Positions 16,941 through 26,729 of a stretch of 64,000 nt of DNA are shown here, in pieces. Every line of letters starts with the position of its first letter. Within the stretch, counting starts at the first letter, position 1. The notes below the pieces were generated by a model that was not told where the DNA came from, searched no databases, and saw only the letters and a program-made list of their open reading frames with translations. A program made the position numbers and the translations under genes. Source of the stretch: Pontixanthobacter rizhaonensis (GTDB lineage Bacteria; Pseudomonadota; Alphaproteobacteria; Sphingomonadales; Sphingomonadaceae); the NCBI RefSeq assembly GCF_012972675.1, contig NZ_JABCRE010000002.1, positions 1-64,000 on the forward strand, written 5' to 3'.

Positions 16941-19355
16941 CTATTCCGTGATCGTAAGCTTAACCGTTTTGAGGTCCTGTGAATTTGGCCCGACCATCAG
17001 GTTGAACTCCCCCGGTTCGGTGACGCGTTCCATATCGCGGTTCCAAAACGCAAAACTGTCTGCATCAATCGTGACACTAACAGTTTTGGAGGCACCGGCA
17101 TCCAAGGTAACGCGCTCGAATCCGACCAGCTCCTTAACCGGACGCGTAACCGAGCTGACTACGTCGCGCAGATACACCTGGACGACTTCATCCCCAGCCA
17201 TATCACCGGAATTGGTGACGCGAACATTCACTGTCACATCTTCACCCGGCGCAATGCTCGCTGATGACACTGTGGGGGCTGCCATATCGAAGCTGGTGTA
17301 AGAAAGGCCGAAACCAAACGGGTATAGCGGCGTAGCATCGTCGAATAGATAACCCCGCCGCGCGCTTGGCTTGTGATTGTAGAAGAACGGCAATTGTCCG
17401 GCATTACGCGCGACCGTTACCGGCAACTTACCACCGGGGTTTACTTGCCCGAACAGCGCATCAGCAATGGCATTGCCTTGCTGCTCGCCAGCGTACCATG
17501 CTTCCAAAATCGCATCAGATTGTTCGGCTACCTGCAGATAGCTTGGCGGACGGCCATTAATTAGGACCGTTACGATCGGTTTGCCAAGCGCCTTTAGTGC
17601 GGCGAAGAGCTCGTTCTGCTCTCCCACCAGATCAAGGCTTGTTCTGTCGCCCAAATGCGCTTCTGCCCAGCCTTCGCGGCTTGTCTGTTCGGTGTCCCCG
17701 ATAAACAGCAGGATTGTGTCCGCATTTTCAGCTGTTTTGACAGCCTCTGCAATCATCTCACGGTTCTTGGCCGGATCACCAAGAGTGACTTCATCCTCCC
17801 ACCAATCATCATCTTCGGTGATCACCACGCCTTGTGCGTGCACAATATTTGCGCGGTCACCGACGAGACTACGGATACCCTCTAAAGGCGTTACAGTGTC
17901 GCGCGGAATGCCATAATAGCCGCCCAGGCGCGCAACATCGGCATTCGGGCCGATCACCGCGATTGTAGGCGCGTCTGCTGCCGTATCGGGCAAGGTCAAG
18001 GGAAGCGCCCCATCATTCTTAAGCAGAATGAGCGACTTTTCAGCCGCGCGACGGGCGAGGGCACGCCCTTCAGCTCCGTTGGAACGCAGCGCGGGCGCAG
18101 CATCATCCACGAATGGATTTTCAAACAGTCCTGCATTGAATTTCATCGTCAGGATACGGCGGACAGCAGTATCGATTGCGGCCATCGACACCGAACCGTC
18201 TTTCACTTGTTCAGTGAGTGTGGAAAACGATATTCCGCTGGGTAGATCCACATCGACACCGGCTTCCAGAGCGATTTTGGCGGCGGCGGGTACATCGGCC
18301 GCGATATTGTGACGGGAAACCATTTCCTCAATGGCGTAGTAATCAGACACTACCGTACCGTCGAATTTCCATTCACCGCGCAGGATGTCCTGCAGCAGCC
18401 ATGAACTGGAATGGCTTGGGATACCGTCGATCTCGTTATAACTCGCCATAACGGCATCAATTGCGGTACGCTCGACCACTTCTTGGAAAGGCGGGAAGAA
18501 CATTTCGCGCAAAGTGCGTTCTGAGATTTGAGCAGGGCCAATATTGGTGCCACTTTCCGGCTGACCATGACCGGTCATATGCTTCAGTGTTGGCATGACC
18601 TGACCCGGTTTCAGTTTCGGATCCTTCCCGACGCCGCGCAGCCCTTCGACCGCTGCGACACCCATTTCACCCACCAGATACGGATCTTCGCCAAACGTCT
18701 CTTCGATACGGCCCCATCGTGGGTCACGCGCGATATCGACTACCGGCGATAGCACCTGATGCACACCGCGTGCGCGCACTTCACTGGCGATATAGTCATT
18801 GATGCTGCGCACCAGATCGGGGTCCCAAGTCGAAGCCAGACCGATAGATTGCGGGAAGCTGGTGGCGTCGAGAGCGGCCAGACCATGCAACGATTCTTCA
18901 TGTGTAAGCACCGGGATGCCCAGGCGCGTCTGTTCGCGCGCCCAGCGTTGCAGAGCGTTGACGTAGCGGATCGATTCTTCGATGCTCCGCGGTGTGTTCA
19001 CGCGCGGGCTTCCCGGACCTTTGAGATCAGATGGACGGGCGAAAAAGCCGAGTCCGTCGGGATAAAGTTCCGCCGCTTTATCAGCCGCAAAGAAGTTGTT
19101 CTTGTCCTGTATTTTCGGTTTGTCGTTCCAGATGGTAACCATCTGCCCGATCTTCTCTTCCAGTGTCATTCTGGCGATCAGATCTTCGACCCGTTTTTCG
19201 GTTGGTGCGGAGGCATCCCAATAAAGCGCGGCGGCCTCTGGTCGTTCAACCGTTTCCGTAAGCAATTCCTGCGCGCTGGCCGCGCTGGAATAGCTGGCTG
19301 ATATCGCCATGACGCTGACACATGCTGCCAGTGCAGCGTTCTTGAGAGTGCCCAT
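16941..19355 (-). CDS. GH3 beta-xylosidase/beta-glucosidase, periplasmic
   Basis: 804-residue glycoside hydrolase family 3 enzyme that would trim non-reducing sugars from xylo- or gluco-oligosaccharides. Signal peptide MGTLKN...SSAASAQE; N-terminal barrel with KHMTGHGQPESG (Lys258-His259) and the nucleophile Asp338 in GTVVSDYYAIEE; the alpha/beta sandwich domain follows and a fibronectin-III-like domain closes the protein (from about residue 680). The pattern near the nucleophile (SDYY rather than SDW) is that of bacterial beta-xylosidases and BglX-like enzymes. First gene of an operon with GH10 and preceded by an exact operator at 19403, hence very likely a xylan enzyme. Confidence 0.92.
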   Translation of the reverse strand: MGTLKNAALAACVSVMAISASYSSAASAQELLTETVERPEAAALYWDASAPTEKRVEDLIARMTLEEKIGQMVTIWNDKPKIQDKNNFFAADKAAELYPDGLGFFARPSDLKGPGSPRVNTPRSIEESIRYVNALQRWAREQTRLGIPVLTHEESLHGLAALDATSFPQSIGLASTWDPDLVRSINDYIASEVRARGVHQVLSPVVDIARDPRWGRIEETFGEDPYLVGEMGVAAVEGLRGVGKDPKLKPGQVMPTLKHMTGHGQPESGTNIGPAQISERTLREMFFPPFQEVVERTAIDAVMASYNEIDGIPSHSSSWLLQDILRGEWKFDGTVVSDYYAIEEMVSRHNIAADVPAAAKIALEAGVDVDLPSGISFSTLTEQVKDGSVSMAAIDTAVRRILTMKFNAGLFENPFVDDAAPALRSNGAEGRALARRAAEKSLILLKNDGALPLTLPDTAADAPTIAVIGPNADVARLGGYYGIPRDTVTPLEGIRSLVGDRANIVHAQGVVITEDDDWWEDEVTLGDPAKNREMIAEAVKTAENADTILLFIGDTEQTSREGWAEAHLGDRTSLDLVGEQNELFAALKALGKPIVTVLINGRPPSYLQVAEQSDAILEAWYAGEQQGNAIADALFGQVNPGGKLPVTVARNAGQLPFFYNHKPSARRGYLFDDATPLYPFGFGLSYTSFDMAAPTVSSASIAPGEDVTVNVRVTNSGDMAGDEVVQVYLRDVVSSVTRPVKELVGFERVTLDAGASKTVSVTIDADSFAFWNRDMERVTEPGEFNLMVGPNSQDLKTVKLTITE

Positions 19356-19402
19356 TAATTTCCGCTCCTGTGATCAGCGTCGGTGGTACCGCGCTTTACT
19401 TA

Positions 19403-19416
19403 TGGTAGCGCTACCA
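19403..19416. promoter_or_regulatory. LacI-type operator between GH3 and the regulator gene
   Basis: Exact palindrome TGGTAGCGCTACCA in the 169-base divergent gap, 48 bases upstream of the GH3 start and 109 bases upstream of the LacI gene. It could control GH3-GH10 and give autoregulation of the regulator and of xylD downstream of it. Confidence 0.85.
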
Positions 19417-19524
19417 CTATCGTCTTGCTGGTTGATGTCAACCGCGATGAATGTGGATGATTTCGCGGGCAGGGCTCATCCTTCGCGTTTTTCGGGCCTG
19501 AACTATTGCTGAAAGAGTACGAGT

Positions 19525-20649
19525 ATGGCTATGCAAGCTGTCATGGAGGGACTGAAGCCTCAGGGCTACATAAAGCGCGTGAAACAGCGCGGTGGGAACG
19601 CGCCTACGATTGCCGATGTCGCAGCGCAGGCCAACTGTTCTCCCATGACTGTGAGCCGTGTTATCAACGGCGGCAGCCGAGTGAAGGCGGAAACGCACGA
19701 AGCGGTCATGAAGGCCGTTCGCAAGCTCAATTACAAACCCAACCGGGCTGCACGCAGCCTGGCCGGAGGAGAACAGCTTCGTATCGCGTTGATGTTCGAC
19801 AATCCGTCAGCATCATATTTGGCCGAGTTTCTGATGGGTGCGCTGGACGAGGCATCCAGCAATGATATTCACTTGGAAGTCCAGAGCTGTGATAATGCCA
19901 GTGAAGCGTTGCCCATCATGCGCAAATTGCACGATGGCGGGATCAAGGGTTTCATCTTACCGCCACCCCTGTGTGACAATCAGGCCGTCATGGATTTGGC
20001 CAACGAATTGGATGCAGTGGCGATCGCTGTCGGTCCGGGTAAGGCGACCGATGCGCATGGATCAGTCATCATCGACGATTTTCAAGCTGCTTACGATATG
20101 ACCAAACATATTATCGGCCTTGGTCATAGCCGTATCGGCTTTATAATCGGTAACCCCGAACAGGTGGCCAGCGGACGCAGGCTCAGCGGGTATCTGGCGG
20201 CGATGAATGATGCCAAACTCGATGTGATTGATGAATTGATAGTCCAAGGGCGTTTCACATATCGTTCGGGCATGGCGGCGACAGAATCGCTGTTGAAGGT
20301 TGATCCCCGGCCCACGGCGATCTTTGCTTCGAATGATGATATGGCGGCGGCCGCTGTTGCTGTGGCGCACCGCCAGCATCTTGACGTGCCGACTGATCTG
20401 ACTGTCTGCGGATTTGACGATACGGAAATGGCCAGCACTATTTGGCCAGAGCTGACCACCATTCGCCAACCTATCCGGCAAATGACGGCAAGTGCAGTGT
20501 CGACAATCGCCCGTATCGTGAGCGCAAGACGTACCAGTAGCAATTGGCCGACCGAATTCACGACATTGCCCTATGAATTGATCCGCCGAGATTCCGACGC
20601 TGCGCCGAGTTTAGCAAAACGTACAAGCAGCGGTTCTGGCCAGTCGTGA
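19525..20649 (+). CDS. LacI-family regulator of the xylan/xylose regulon
   Basis: 374-residue LacI-type repressor. The helix-turn-helix is near residues 30-50 (TIADVAAQANCSPMTVSRVI) followed by the hinge helix PNRAARSLAGG; a periplasmic-binding-type sugar domain fills the rest (for example GFDDTEMASTIWPELTTIRQP). It is longer at the N-terminus than usual by about 25 residues; starts at 19525 or 19531 are both possible. Its stop overlaps the GTG of xylD, so regulator and xylonate dehydratase are one operon. The nearby operator and the spread of that operator over xylan and xylose genes make it the likely counterpart of Caulobacter XylR; the effector would be xylose or a xylose oxidation product (inference). 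Confidence 0.88.
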   Translation: MAMQAVMEGLKPQGYIKRVKQRGGNAPTIADVAAQANCSPMTVSRVINGGSRVKAETHEAVMKAVRKLNYKPNRAARSLAGGEQLRIALMFDNPSASYLAEFLMGALDEASSNDIHLEVQSCDNASEALPIMRKLHDGGIKGFILPPPLCDNQAVMDLANELDAVAIAVGPGKATDAHGSVIIDDFQAAYDMTKHIIGLGHSRIGFIIGNPEQVASGRRLSGYLAAMNDAKLDVIDELIVQGRFTYRSGMAATESLLKVDPRPTAIFASNDDMAAAAVAVAHRQHLDVPTDLTVCGFDDTEMASTIWPELTTIRQPIRQMTASAVSTIARIVSARRTSSNWPTEFTTLPYELIRRDSDAAPSLAKRTSSGSGQS

Positions 20650-22427
20650 CCCAAAATGGCCCCAAAACGCTCCGGTCGCGGGATTGGTTTAACAATCTCG
20701 AACGGATGGATATGACAGCGCTCTATCTTGAGCGATTTATGAATTATGGTGTCACGCCTGAGGAATTGCGCAGTGGCAAACCAATCATCGGCATTGCGCA
20801 ATCAGGTAGTGATCTAAGTCCTTGCAACCGCATCCATATCGATCTGGCAAAACGGACAAGGGATGGCATTCGTGATGCGGGCGGAATACCTATCGAGTTT
20901 CCCGTGCATCCCATTTTCGAGAATTGCCGCAGACCGACTGCTGCGCTTGATCGCAATCTGCTCTATCTGGGGTTGGTTGAATTGCTCAACGGCTATCCAA
21001 TTGATGGGGTGGTTCTGACAACAGGGTGCGACAAAACTACGCCTGCCCAAATTATGGCCGCAAGCACGGTCGATATCCCCGCGATTGTTTTGTCAGGCGG
21101 TCCGATGCTGGATGGCTGGCATGATGGGGAACTGGTCGGCTCTGGAACCGTCATTTGGCGAAGCCGCCGTAAGCTATCCGCCGGTGAAATAGACGAAGAG
21201 GAATTCCTCGATCGTGCGACCAGCAGCGCACCATCTGCGGGGCATTGCAACTCCATGGGCACTGCCAGCACAATGAATGCAGTGGCCGAGGCGATTGGTC
21301 TTTCGCTAACCGGGTGTGCTGCAATACCAGCTCCATACCGTGAACGTGGCCAAATGGCCTACCGTACCGGCAAACGTATTGTTGACATGGTGGGCGAGGA
21401 TCTGCGGCCGTCGCGAATTTTGAACCGCGATGCCTTTTTGAACGCGATCGCGACGGTCAGCGTATGTGGTGGTTCATCAAACGCCCAGCCGCATATCATC
21501 GCTATGGCGCGCCATGCCGGTGTCGAGCTGGAGCCTCAGGTCTGGCAAGAACATGGCTATGACTTGCCGCTATTGGTCAATATGCAACCAGCCGGCGCCT
21601 ATTTGGGCGAGCGGTTTCACCGTGCCGGCGGTGTGCCCGCCGCCATGTGGGAACTGATGAACGCGGGCAAACTCAAAGGCGATGCGTTGACCTGCACAGG
21701 CCAGAGCATCGCCGATAATCTCTGTGGTAGCGAAAGCAATGATCGCGAGATGATCCGGACGTTTGACGAACCGCTGATGGAAAAGGCAGGTTTCTTGGTT
21801 CTGTCAGGGAATTTGTTCGACTTCGGCATACTGAAGACGTCCGTCATTTCTGAAGACTTCAGGCAACGATATCTTTCGCGTGATGGGAAAGAGGGTGTGT
21901 TTGAAGCACGGGCGATCGTGTTTGACGGGTCTGACGATTATCATCACCGGATAAATGATCCCGATTTGAATATTGATGCTGACTGCATTCTGGTGATCAG
22001 GGGGTCAGGCGTGATTGGCTGGCCGGGGAGCGCAGAAGTGGTCAATATGCAGCCGCCTGACGCGCTAATCCGCGATGGTATTGCTTGGCTGCCAACGCTG
22101 GGCGATGGCCGCCAATCGGGAACTTCGGATAGTCCGTCGATCCTCAATATCTCGCCTGAAAGCGCGGCGGGTGGAGGATTGTCTTGGCTGAGAACAGGCG
22201 ACACAATCCGCGTCGATCTGAACTCACAATCGTGCGATGCTCTGGTTGATAAGGAAGAAATTGCCCGGCGCATTGCGGATGATCCGCAGCCGACAATTCC
22301 CGCCTCCCAGACTCCTTGGGAAGAACTATTCCGGGAAAAAAGCAGTCAATTGAGCGAAGGCGGGGTGATGGAATTCGCGCTGAAATATCGCAAGACATCC
22401 GCGAAGTTGCCCCGTCACAATCATTAA
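20646..22427 (+). CDS. xylD: D-xylonate dehydratase
   Basis: 593-residue IlvD/Edd-family Fe-S dehydratase turning D-xylonate into 2-keto-3-deoxy-D-xylonate, third step of the Weimberg pathway. It strongly resembles Caulobacter XylD over its full length, from the N-terminal RSRDWF and MDMTALYLERFMNYG to the C-terminal KLPRHNH. Cluster cysteines are visible in SPCNR, TTGCDKTTP and probably in SAGHCNSMGTAS. Start: a GTG overlapping the stop of the LacI gene (GTGA); later ATGs would cut off the conserved RSRDWF segment. It faces xylC tail to tail with 42 bases between. In Caulobacter xylD sits in the xylXABCD operon; here it has moved to the regulator. Confidence 0.95.
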   Translation: MTQNGPKTLRSRDWFNNLERMDMTALYLERFMNYGVTPEELRSGKPIIGIAQSGSDLSPCNRIHIDLAKRTRDGIRDAGGIPIEFPVHPIFENCRRPTAALDRNLLYLGLVELLNGYPIDGVVLTTGCDKTTPAQIMAASTVDIPAIVLSGGPMLDGWHDGELVGSGTVIWRSRRKLSAGEIDEEEFLDRATSSAPSAGHCNSMGTASTMNAVAEAIGLSLTGCAAIPAPYRERGQMAYRTGKRIVDMVGEDLRPSRILNRDAFLNAIATVSVCGGSSNAQPHIIAMARHAGVELEPQVWQEHGYDLPLLVNMQPAGAYLGERFHRAGGVPAAMWELMNAGKLKGDALTCTGQSIADNLCGSESNDREMIRTFDEPLMEKAGFLVLSGNLFDFGILKTSVISEDFRQRYLSRDGKEGVFEARAIVFDGSDDYHHRINDPDLNIDADCILVIRGSGVIGWPGSAEVVNMQPPDALIRDGIAWLPTLGDGRQSGTSDSPSILNISPESAAGGGLSWLRTGDTIRVDLNSQSCDALVDKEEIARRIADDPQPTIPASQTPWEELFREKSSQLSEGGVMEFALKYRKTSAKLPRHNH

Positions 22428-22469
22428 TTGCGGTTCATCGCACGATAAACAGGTTAGGTTTTTATACCC

Positions 22470-23342
22470 TCACAATGCGGCTTCGGCTGGCGTGAAGCCG
22501 GGCACCTTAACCCGAAAGGTCAAAAGGCTGCCTGAGAGCGGGCTGTCGGCAAGCGCTTGTTCCGACATTCCCTGGCGGGCCGTTGTGACAAATGCGGTCC
22601 GCAAGTCCTGTCCCCCAAGACACAGCTTGGTGATATTCTTGGCGGGAAGTGCGGTGGTTTCGATCAATTCGCCGGCAGGACTGAAACGCGCCGCAGCCGA
22701 ACCGTTATAAAGCCCGGTCCAGAGACAGCCTTCGCTGTCTACTGTGGGGCCGTCTGGGAATGCTTCGGGGAAATGTGCTGTGATGTCGACGAACATACGC
22801 GCTTCACTTACCTTTTCCTTGTCGAGGTCGGCCACCATGATTTTCTGATTGACGCTGTCGGTGAAGTATATCCGTGAGCTATCCGCATTGACAGCGGGGC
22901 CGTTGGTGATTGCGATACCGCTTGGCCCGGCAGGGGCTATTGTGCCGCGATCAAAAACATAGAAACGGCCATTTTTGTCGCTCTCGCCATCATCCATTGA
23001 TCCGAACCAAACCCGCCCCCAACGATCAGTGCAGGCATCATTCAACCGGTTGGTTGGCAATTCGCCCGGCACATCCATCAGCTTTTCGAATTGCGCTGCT
23101 TCGGGTGAAAATGTGTAGAGCCCATCCTTTAGGCCGCAGAGTAATTGTCCATTACTGGCCGGCAAAACCCAGCCGATTTGATCTGGCGCATCGCTGATTG
23201 CATTGCTGCCGTTTGCTGGATCGAAATGCCACAGCCGGTGGCGTTTGATATCGACAAACCACACGACTTTGCGCCGGGCATCCCAGATGGGTCCTTCGCC
23301 AAGTGCACAGTCGGCCTGGAGTACTTCGGTTATGCCCGTCAT
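22470..23342 (-). CDS. xylC: Xylonolactonase, SMP-30/gluconolactonase family
   Basis: 290-residue six-bladed beta-propeller lactonase that opens D-xylono-1,4-lactone to xylonate. Metal-site marks of the SMP-30 family are the early Glu in LGEGPIWD, the Asn in NRLNDACTDRWGRVWFGSM, ITNGPAV and the Asp in FPDGPTVDSEG. The ATG at 23342 shares one base with the xylB stop (TAATG), and I prefer it to an in-frame GTG nine bases upstream. Last gene of the xylXABC operon, second step of the Weimberg pathway. Confidence 0.92.
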   Translation of the reverse strand: MTGITEVLQADCALGEGPIWDARRKVVWFVDIKRHRLWHFDPANGSNAISDAPDQIGWVLPASNGQLLCGLKDGLYTFSPEAAQFEKLMDVPGELPTNRLNDACTDRWGRVWFGSMDDGESDKNGRFYVFDRGTIAPAGPSGIAITNGPAVNADSSRIYFTDSVNQKIMVADLDKEKVSEARMFVDITAHFPEAFPDGPTVDSEGCLWTGLYNGSAAARFSPAGELIETTALPAKNITKLCLGGQDLRTAFVTTARQGMSEQALADSPLSGSLLTFRVKVPGFTPAEAAL

Positions 23343-24127
23343 TATCGCCACCCCGCATCAACCCAGTAATTGTGGCCGGTGCAGAAGCGCGCTTGCTGCG
23401 ATGCAAGAAACAGCGCCATGGCGGCGATATCGCTCGGCTGTATCCGCCCATTAAGGCATTGCGCGGCGACGATTTCTGCTTCGCCTTCGGGTGTGTACCA
23501 CTGCTTTTGCCGAGGTGTTTCGACATTGCCGGGCAGGATTGCATTCACCCGAATGTTGTCGCGGCCCAGTTCGCGGGCGAGACTGCGGGTCAAACCTTCA
23601 ATAGCAGCCTTGGCGGTCTGGTAGACGACAAGATCCTGTATGCCCAGATGCCAGCTGATTGAACCAAGGTTGATGATACTGCCACCACCATTTTGGCGCA
23701 TTGTGTCGACCAGCGACTGAGCAGCAAAAAACTGATGTTTCAAATTGATCGCGATACTGTCATCCCAGCTTGCGTCGGTGACGCTTTCGACCGTGTGACG
23801 ATGATCATTACCGGCATTGTTGATGAGCACATCGCAACCGCCCAACGTGTCGGCCATGTTGGCAAGCGTGGCGGTGTAAGCTGGGGTGTCGGTGACATCA
23901 CAGGTCTCAAAAACGGGTTGATGGGCGGCGTAATCCAATGAGCGGCACAGGGAGTGTCCTGCGTCGCCGGATATGTCGATGAATCCAACAGCACTGCCTT
24001 GCTCTACAAAGCCCTCAACAATGCCTGCGCCGATACCAGACGCGCCACCGCTTATGATTACGCGCTTTCCTTCGAGATCGGGATAGATCGCGCCCCTACT
24101 ATCCTGTGTAATCACCCCCTCCTTCAT
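23342..24127 (-). CDS. xylB: D-xylose 1-dehydrogenase, SDR family
   Basis: 261-residue short-chain dehydrogenase oxidising D-xylose to xylonolactone with NAD(P)+, first step of the Weimberg pathway. Visible are the cofactor motif SGGASGIGAG, NNAGNDHRH, the catalytic serine in LGSISWHLG, the YxxxK motif in VVYQTAKAAIEG, and the C-terminal TGHNYWVDAGWR, all close to Caulobacter XylB. The start at 24127 (GGGGACTAAGATC before ATG) lies five bases after the aldehyde dehydrogenase stop; an open frame extends 34 codons further but overlaps that gene. Confidence 0.94.
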   Translation of the reverse strand: MKEGVITQDSRGAIYPDLEGKRVIISGGASGIGAGIVEGFVEQGSAVGFIDISGDAGHSLCRSLDYAAHQPVFETCDVTDTPAYTATLANMADTLGGCDVLINNAGNDHRHTVESVTDASWDDSIAINLKHQFFAAQSLVDTMRQNGGGSIINLGSISWHLGIQDLVVYQTAKAAIEGLTRSLARELGRDNIRVNAILPGNVETPRQKQWYTPEGEAEIVAAQCLNGRIQPSDIAAMALFLASQQARFCTGHNYWVDAGWR

Positions 24128-24131
24128 GATC

Positions 24132-25571
24132 TTAGTCCCCGGTATAGACCGTTTTGATTTGTGTATAAAATTCGACCGCGGCAAAGCCCTGTTCTCTGGG
24201 GCCATAACTGGAACCCCGCGTGCCGCCAAACGGTACGTGGTAATCCACTCCGGCAGTCGGGAGATTGACCATCACCATGCCCGCGCGAACGTTCTTGCGG
24301 AAGTCACGAATACGGGCGGCATCGTTTGATACAATTCCAGCAGAAAGGCCAAAATCACCGGCGTTTGCGACAGCTAGGGCTTCGTCATAATCACCGACTT
24401 TGACGGTGCTCACCACCGGGCCAAACACCTCTTCTTGGTTGATCCGCATGTCATTCGCGGTGTCTGCGACAACGGTTGGCGCCATGTAGTAGCCGGGCGT
24501 TTCGCAATCGATCCGCTCCCCGCCCGTCGCGATCGTGCCGCCTTCGTCTTTTGCAACACCGACATAGCGCAGATTCTGTTCTAGCTGCGTCTCGCTGGCA
24601 GCGGGGCCAACTTGAGTGCCCTCGGCCAGCGCCGGGCCAACTTTGATTGCCTCGGCACGTTTGACAAGAGCTTCAATAAACTGGTCGTGTATAGCGGCTT
24701 CCACAATCACCCTACTGGATGCGGTGCAGCGCTGCCCCGTCTGGAAAAAGCCCCCATCAGCAGCAATTCCGACTGCTTTGTCGATATCGGCATCGGCCAA
24801 CACGACCAGCGGGTTTTTGCCGCCCATTTCCATTTGCACACGCTTTTGTCCGGCCATTGCAGCCGCACCGACTTTGGCGCCGGTGCCGCGTGACCCGGTA
24901 AAACTGATGGCATCTATCCCCTCATGCGATGCCAGCGCGGCGCCTGCATCGCCTGTTCCAAGCACCAGGTTGAAGATGCCAGCCGGAGCTCCGCATTCTT
25001 CAAAGATACGCGCCAAAGCGACTGCCATGGCTGGCGTCCCCTCAGCGGGTTTCATAACCACCGTATTGCCAAAGGCGAGGGCAGGGGCGGCCTTCCAAGC
25101 AGGAATGGCGATAGGAAAATTCCAAGGCGTGATCATGCCCACCACACCGAGCGCTTCGCGGTATGTCGCAACATCAAGACCAGGGCGCGAGGATTCGAGT
25201 GTAAGGCCGTGACGGCGCAATGCTTCACCAGCAAAATAACGGAAAACGCGCGCGGCTCTCAGCGTTTCGCCCATGCCTTCGGCGCGGGTTTTTCCTTCCT
25301 CGCGCGCCAACAATTCACCCAGCTCGCTGGCGTTCGTGAACAGGGCCTCCCCCACTTTGTGTAGCAGGTCCGCCCGCATTTCTGGCGAGCCTGCCGACCA
25401 AGCCGGAAATGCACTATGCGCTGCATCAACGGCGCGGTCGATTGTGCCGCTATCGCCTACCGGAAAGCGGGCAACAATGTCATCCGTGTTCGACGGATTG
25501 ATGCTGTCCATTGCGGCTGGCTCGGAAAGCCACTCGCCGCCAACAAAATGATTGAGAGTTTGTGTGTTCAT
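24132..25571 (-). CDS. xylA: 2-oxoglutarate semialdehyde dehydrogenase
   Basis: 479-residue aldehyde dehydrogenase, last step of the Weimberg pathway, giving 2-oxoglutarate. Motifs: TPWNFPIAIPAWK, the cofactor loop FTGSRGTGAKVG, the general base in EMGGKNPLVV and the nucleophile cysteine in TGQRCTASSRVIV. The name follows Caulobacter usage (XylA there is this enzyme, not xylose isomerase). Start at 25571 five bases after the xylX stop, with AGGATC before it; this yields the length normal for the family, whereas the open frame could extend 24 codons upstream. Confidence 0.93.
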   Translation of the reverse strand: MNTQTLNHFVGGEWLSEPAAMDSINPSNTDDIVARFPVGDSGTIDRAVDAAHSAFPAWSAGSPEMRADLLHKVGEALFTNASELGELLAREEGKTRAEGMGETLRAARVFRYFAGEALRRHGLTLESSRPGLDVATYREALGVVGMITPWNFPIAIPAWKAAPALAFGNTVVMKPAEGTPAMAVALARIFEECGAPAGIFNLVLGTGDAGAALASHEGIDAISFTGSRGTGAKVGAAAMAGQKRVQMEMGGKNPLVVLADADIDKAVGIAADGGFFQTGQRCTASSRVIVEAAIHDQFIEALVKRAEAIKVGPALAEGTQVGPAASETQLEQNLRYVGVAKDEGGTIATGGERIDCETPGYYMAPTVVADTANDMRINQEEVFGPVVSTVKVGDYDEALAVANAGDFGLSAGIVSNDAARIRDFRKNVRAGMVMVNLPTAGVDYHVPFGGTRGSSYGPREQGFAAVEFYTQIKTVYTGD

Positions 25572-25576
25572 GTGGA

Positions 25577-26704
25577 TCAGATCCTGTCGATTAGGCCGCG
25601 CGCGGATAAGCCACGCATGAATTCCGCGATGCCGGTTTCCCAAGGGGGGGCATCGCGTGATGTTGTTACGGTATTTTCCAGACAGCCAAGGCGGTCGGAT
25701 GATATAGCCACGCGGTCACCGATCTTGTGTGTAAAGCCGCTTCCGGGAACATCGCGATCTTGTGTCGGTGCAAACAAAGTGCCGCAGAAAAGCACGAAGC
25801 CGTCCGGATAGTGATGCTCGCTCAAATTCTGCGCCACCAGATCCATCGGATCACGGCTGATCTGGCCCATGTCGTTGCTACCAGTTAGAACATATCCGTC
25901 AGGGCCCTGAATAGTCAGATCAACATTGGCATTGCGCACATCATCCATCGTGTAATTATCGTCAAACAGCCGGATGAAGGGGCCGATTGCGCAGGAAGCG
26001 GTGTTGTCTTTAGCCTTGGACAAAAGCAGGGCAGAGCGCCCCTCAAAATCGCGCAGATTGACATCATTGCCCAGCGTCGCACCCAGTACATTGCCGCGGC
26101 TGTCGACGATCAGTACAATTTCAGGCTCCGGGTTGTTCCAGGCACTGTCAGAACGAATGCCGATTTCAGCGCCGTGACCAACCGTGGAAAGAACAGGCGA
26201 TTTGGAGAAAACCTCCGCATCAGGGCCGATCGCTACTTCCAGATATTGCGACCACATTCCCTCTTCAATGAGAGCTTCCTTGAGCTCGGCGGCTGGCGCG
26301 CTTCCCGGCACCACAGAGCGAATACCAGATCCGACGCGCTGCTCCAGCTGTTCGCGAATTTCCACGGCTTTTGTGGCATCCCCGCGCGCGCGTTCTTCAA
26401 TGACACGCTCAATCGCCGAGAGAGCGAAGGTAACACCGCAGGCTTTGATGCATTGCAAGTCAACCGGGCTCAGCAAGTGCCAATCAGCCGGCAGGCCCTG
26501 TTGCACGGAGCCGAGATCCCTGCCGCCATCGAATATACGGCGCTCAATCGCGCCAGACATAGTCGAGACGATCTGGGTAAGATCGTAAATTCGGCCTTCG
26601 AAAACGGAAATGATGCACGGCCCCTCAGGCGACATTGCCCGCCCGAGGAAGTGACCGGTCAGATGATCTTCCGGTAAACTGTCTAGCAGGCCGGTGCCGT
26701 TCAT
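25577..26704 (-). CDS. xylX: 2-keto-3-deoxy-D-xylonate dehydratase, FAH family
   Basis: 375-residue fumarylacetoacetate-hydrolase-fold enzyme dehydrating 2-keto-3-deoxyxylonate to 2-oxoglutarate semialdehyde. Nearly every conserved block of Caulobacter XylX is present: LLSPVDLQCIKACGVTFA, IERVIEERARGDA, WSQYLEVAIGPDAE, the metal-site region WNNPEPEIVL, GNDVNLRDFEGRSALLLSKA and QDRDVPGSGFTHKIGDRV. The ATG at 26704 has AGGA upstream; an earlier start would place the operator at 26730 inside the gene. First gene of xylXABC. Confidence 0.94.
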   Translation of the reverse strand: MNGTGLLDSLPEDHLTGHFLGRAMSPEGPCIISVFEGRIYDLTQIVSTMSGAIERRIFDGGRDLGSVQQGLPADWHLLSPVDLQCIKACGVTFALSAIERVIEERARGDATKAVEIREQLEQRVGSGIRSVVPGSAPAAELKEALIEEGMWSQYLEVAIGPDAEVFSKSPVLSTVGHGAEIGIRSDSAWNNPEPEIVLIVDSRGNVLGATLGNDVNLRDFEGRSALLLSKAKDNTASCAIGPFIRLFDDNYTMDDVRNANVDLTIQGPDGYVLTGSNDMGQISRDPMDLVAQNLSEHHYPDGFVLFCGTLFAPTQDRDVPGSGFTHKIGDRVAISSDRLGCLENTVTTSRDAPPWETGIAEFMRGLSARGLIDRI

Positions 26705-26729
26705 AATTATCCTAGCAAGGTAGCATTCT

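Noticed and set aside
24132-25571. xylA as xylose isomerase
   Set aside because: The protein is an aldehyde dehydrogenase; the symbol follows Caulobacter usage. No xylose isomerase or xylulokinase is in the window.
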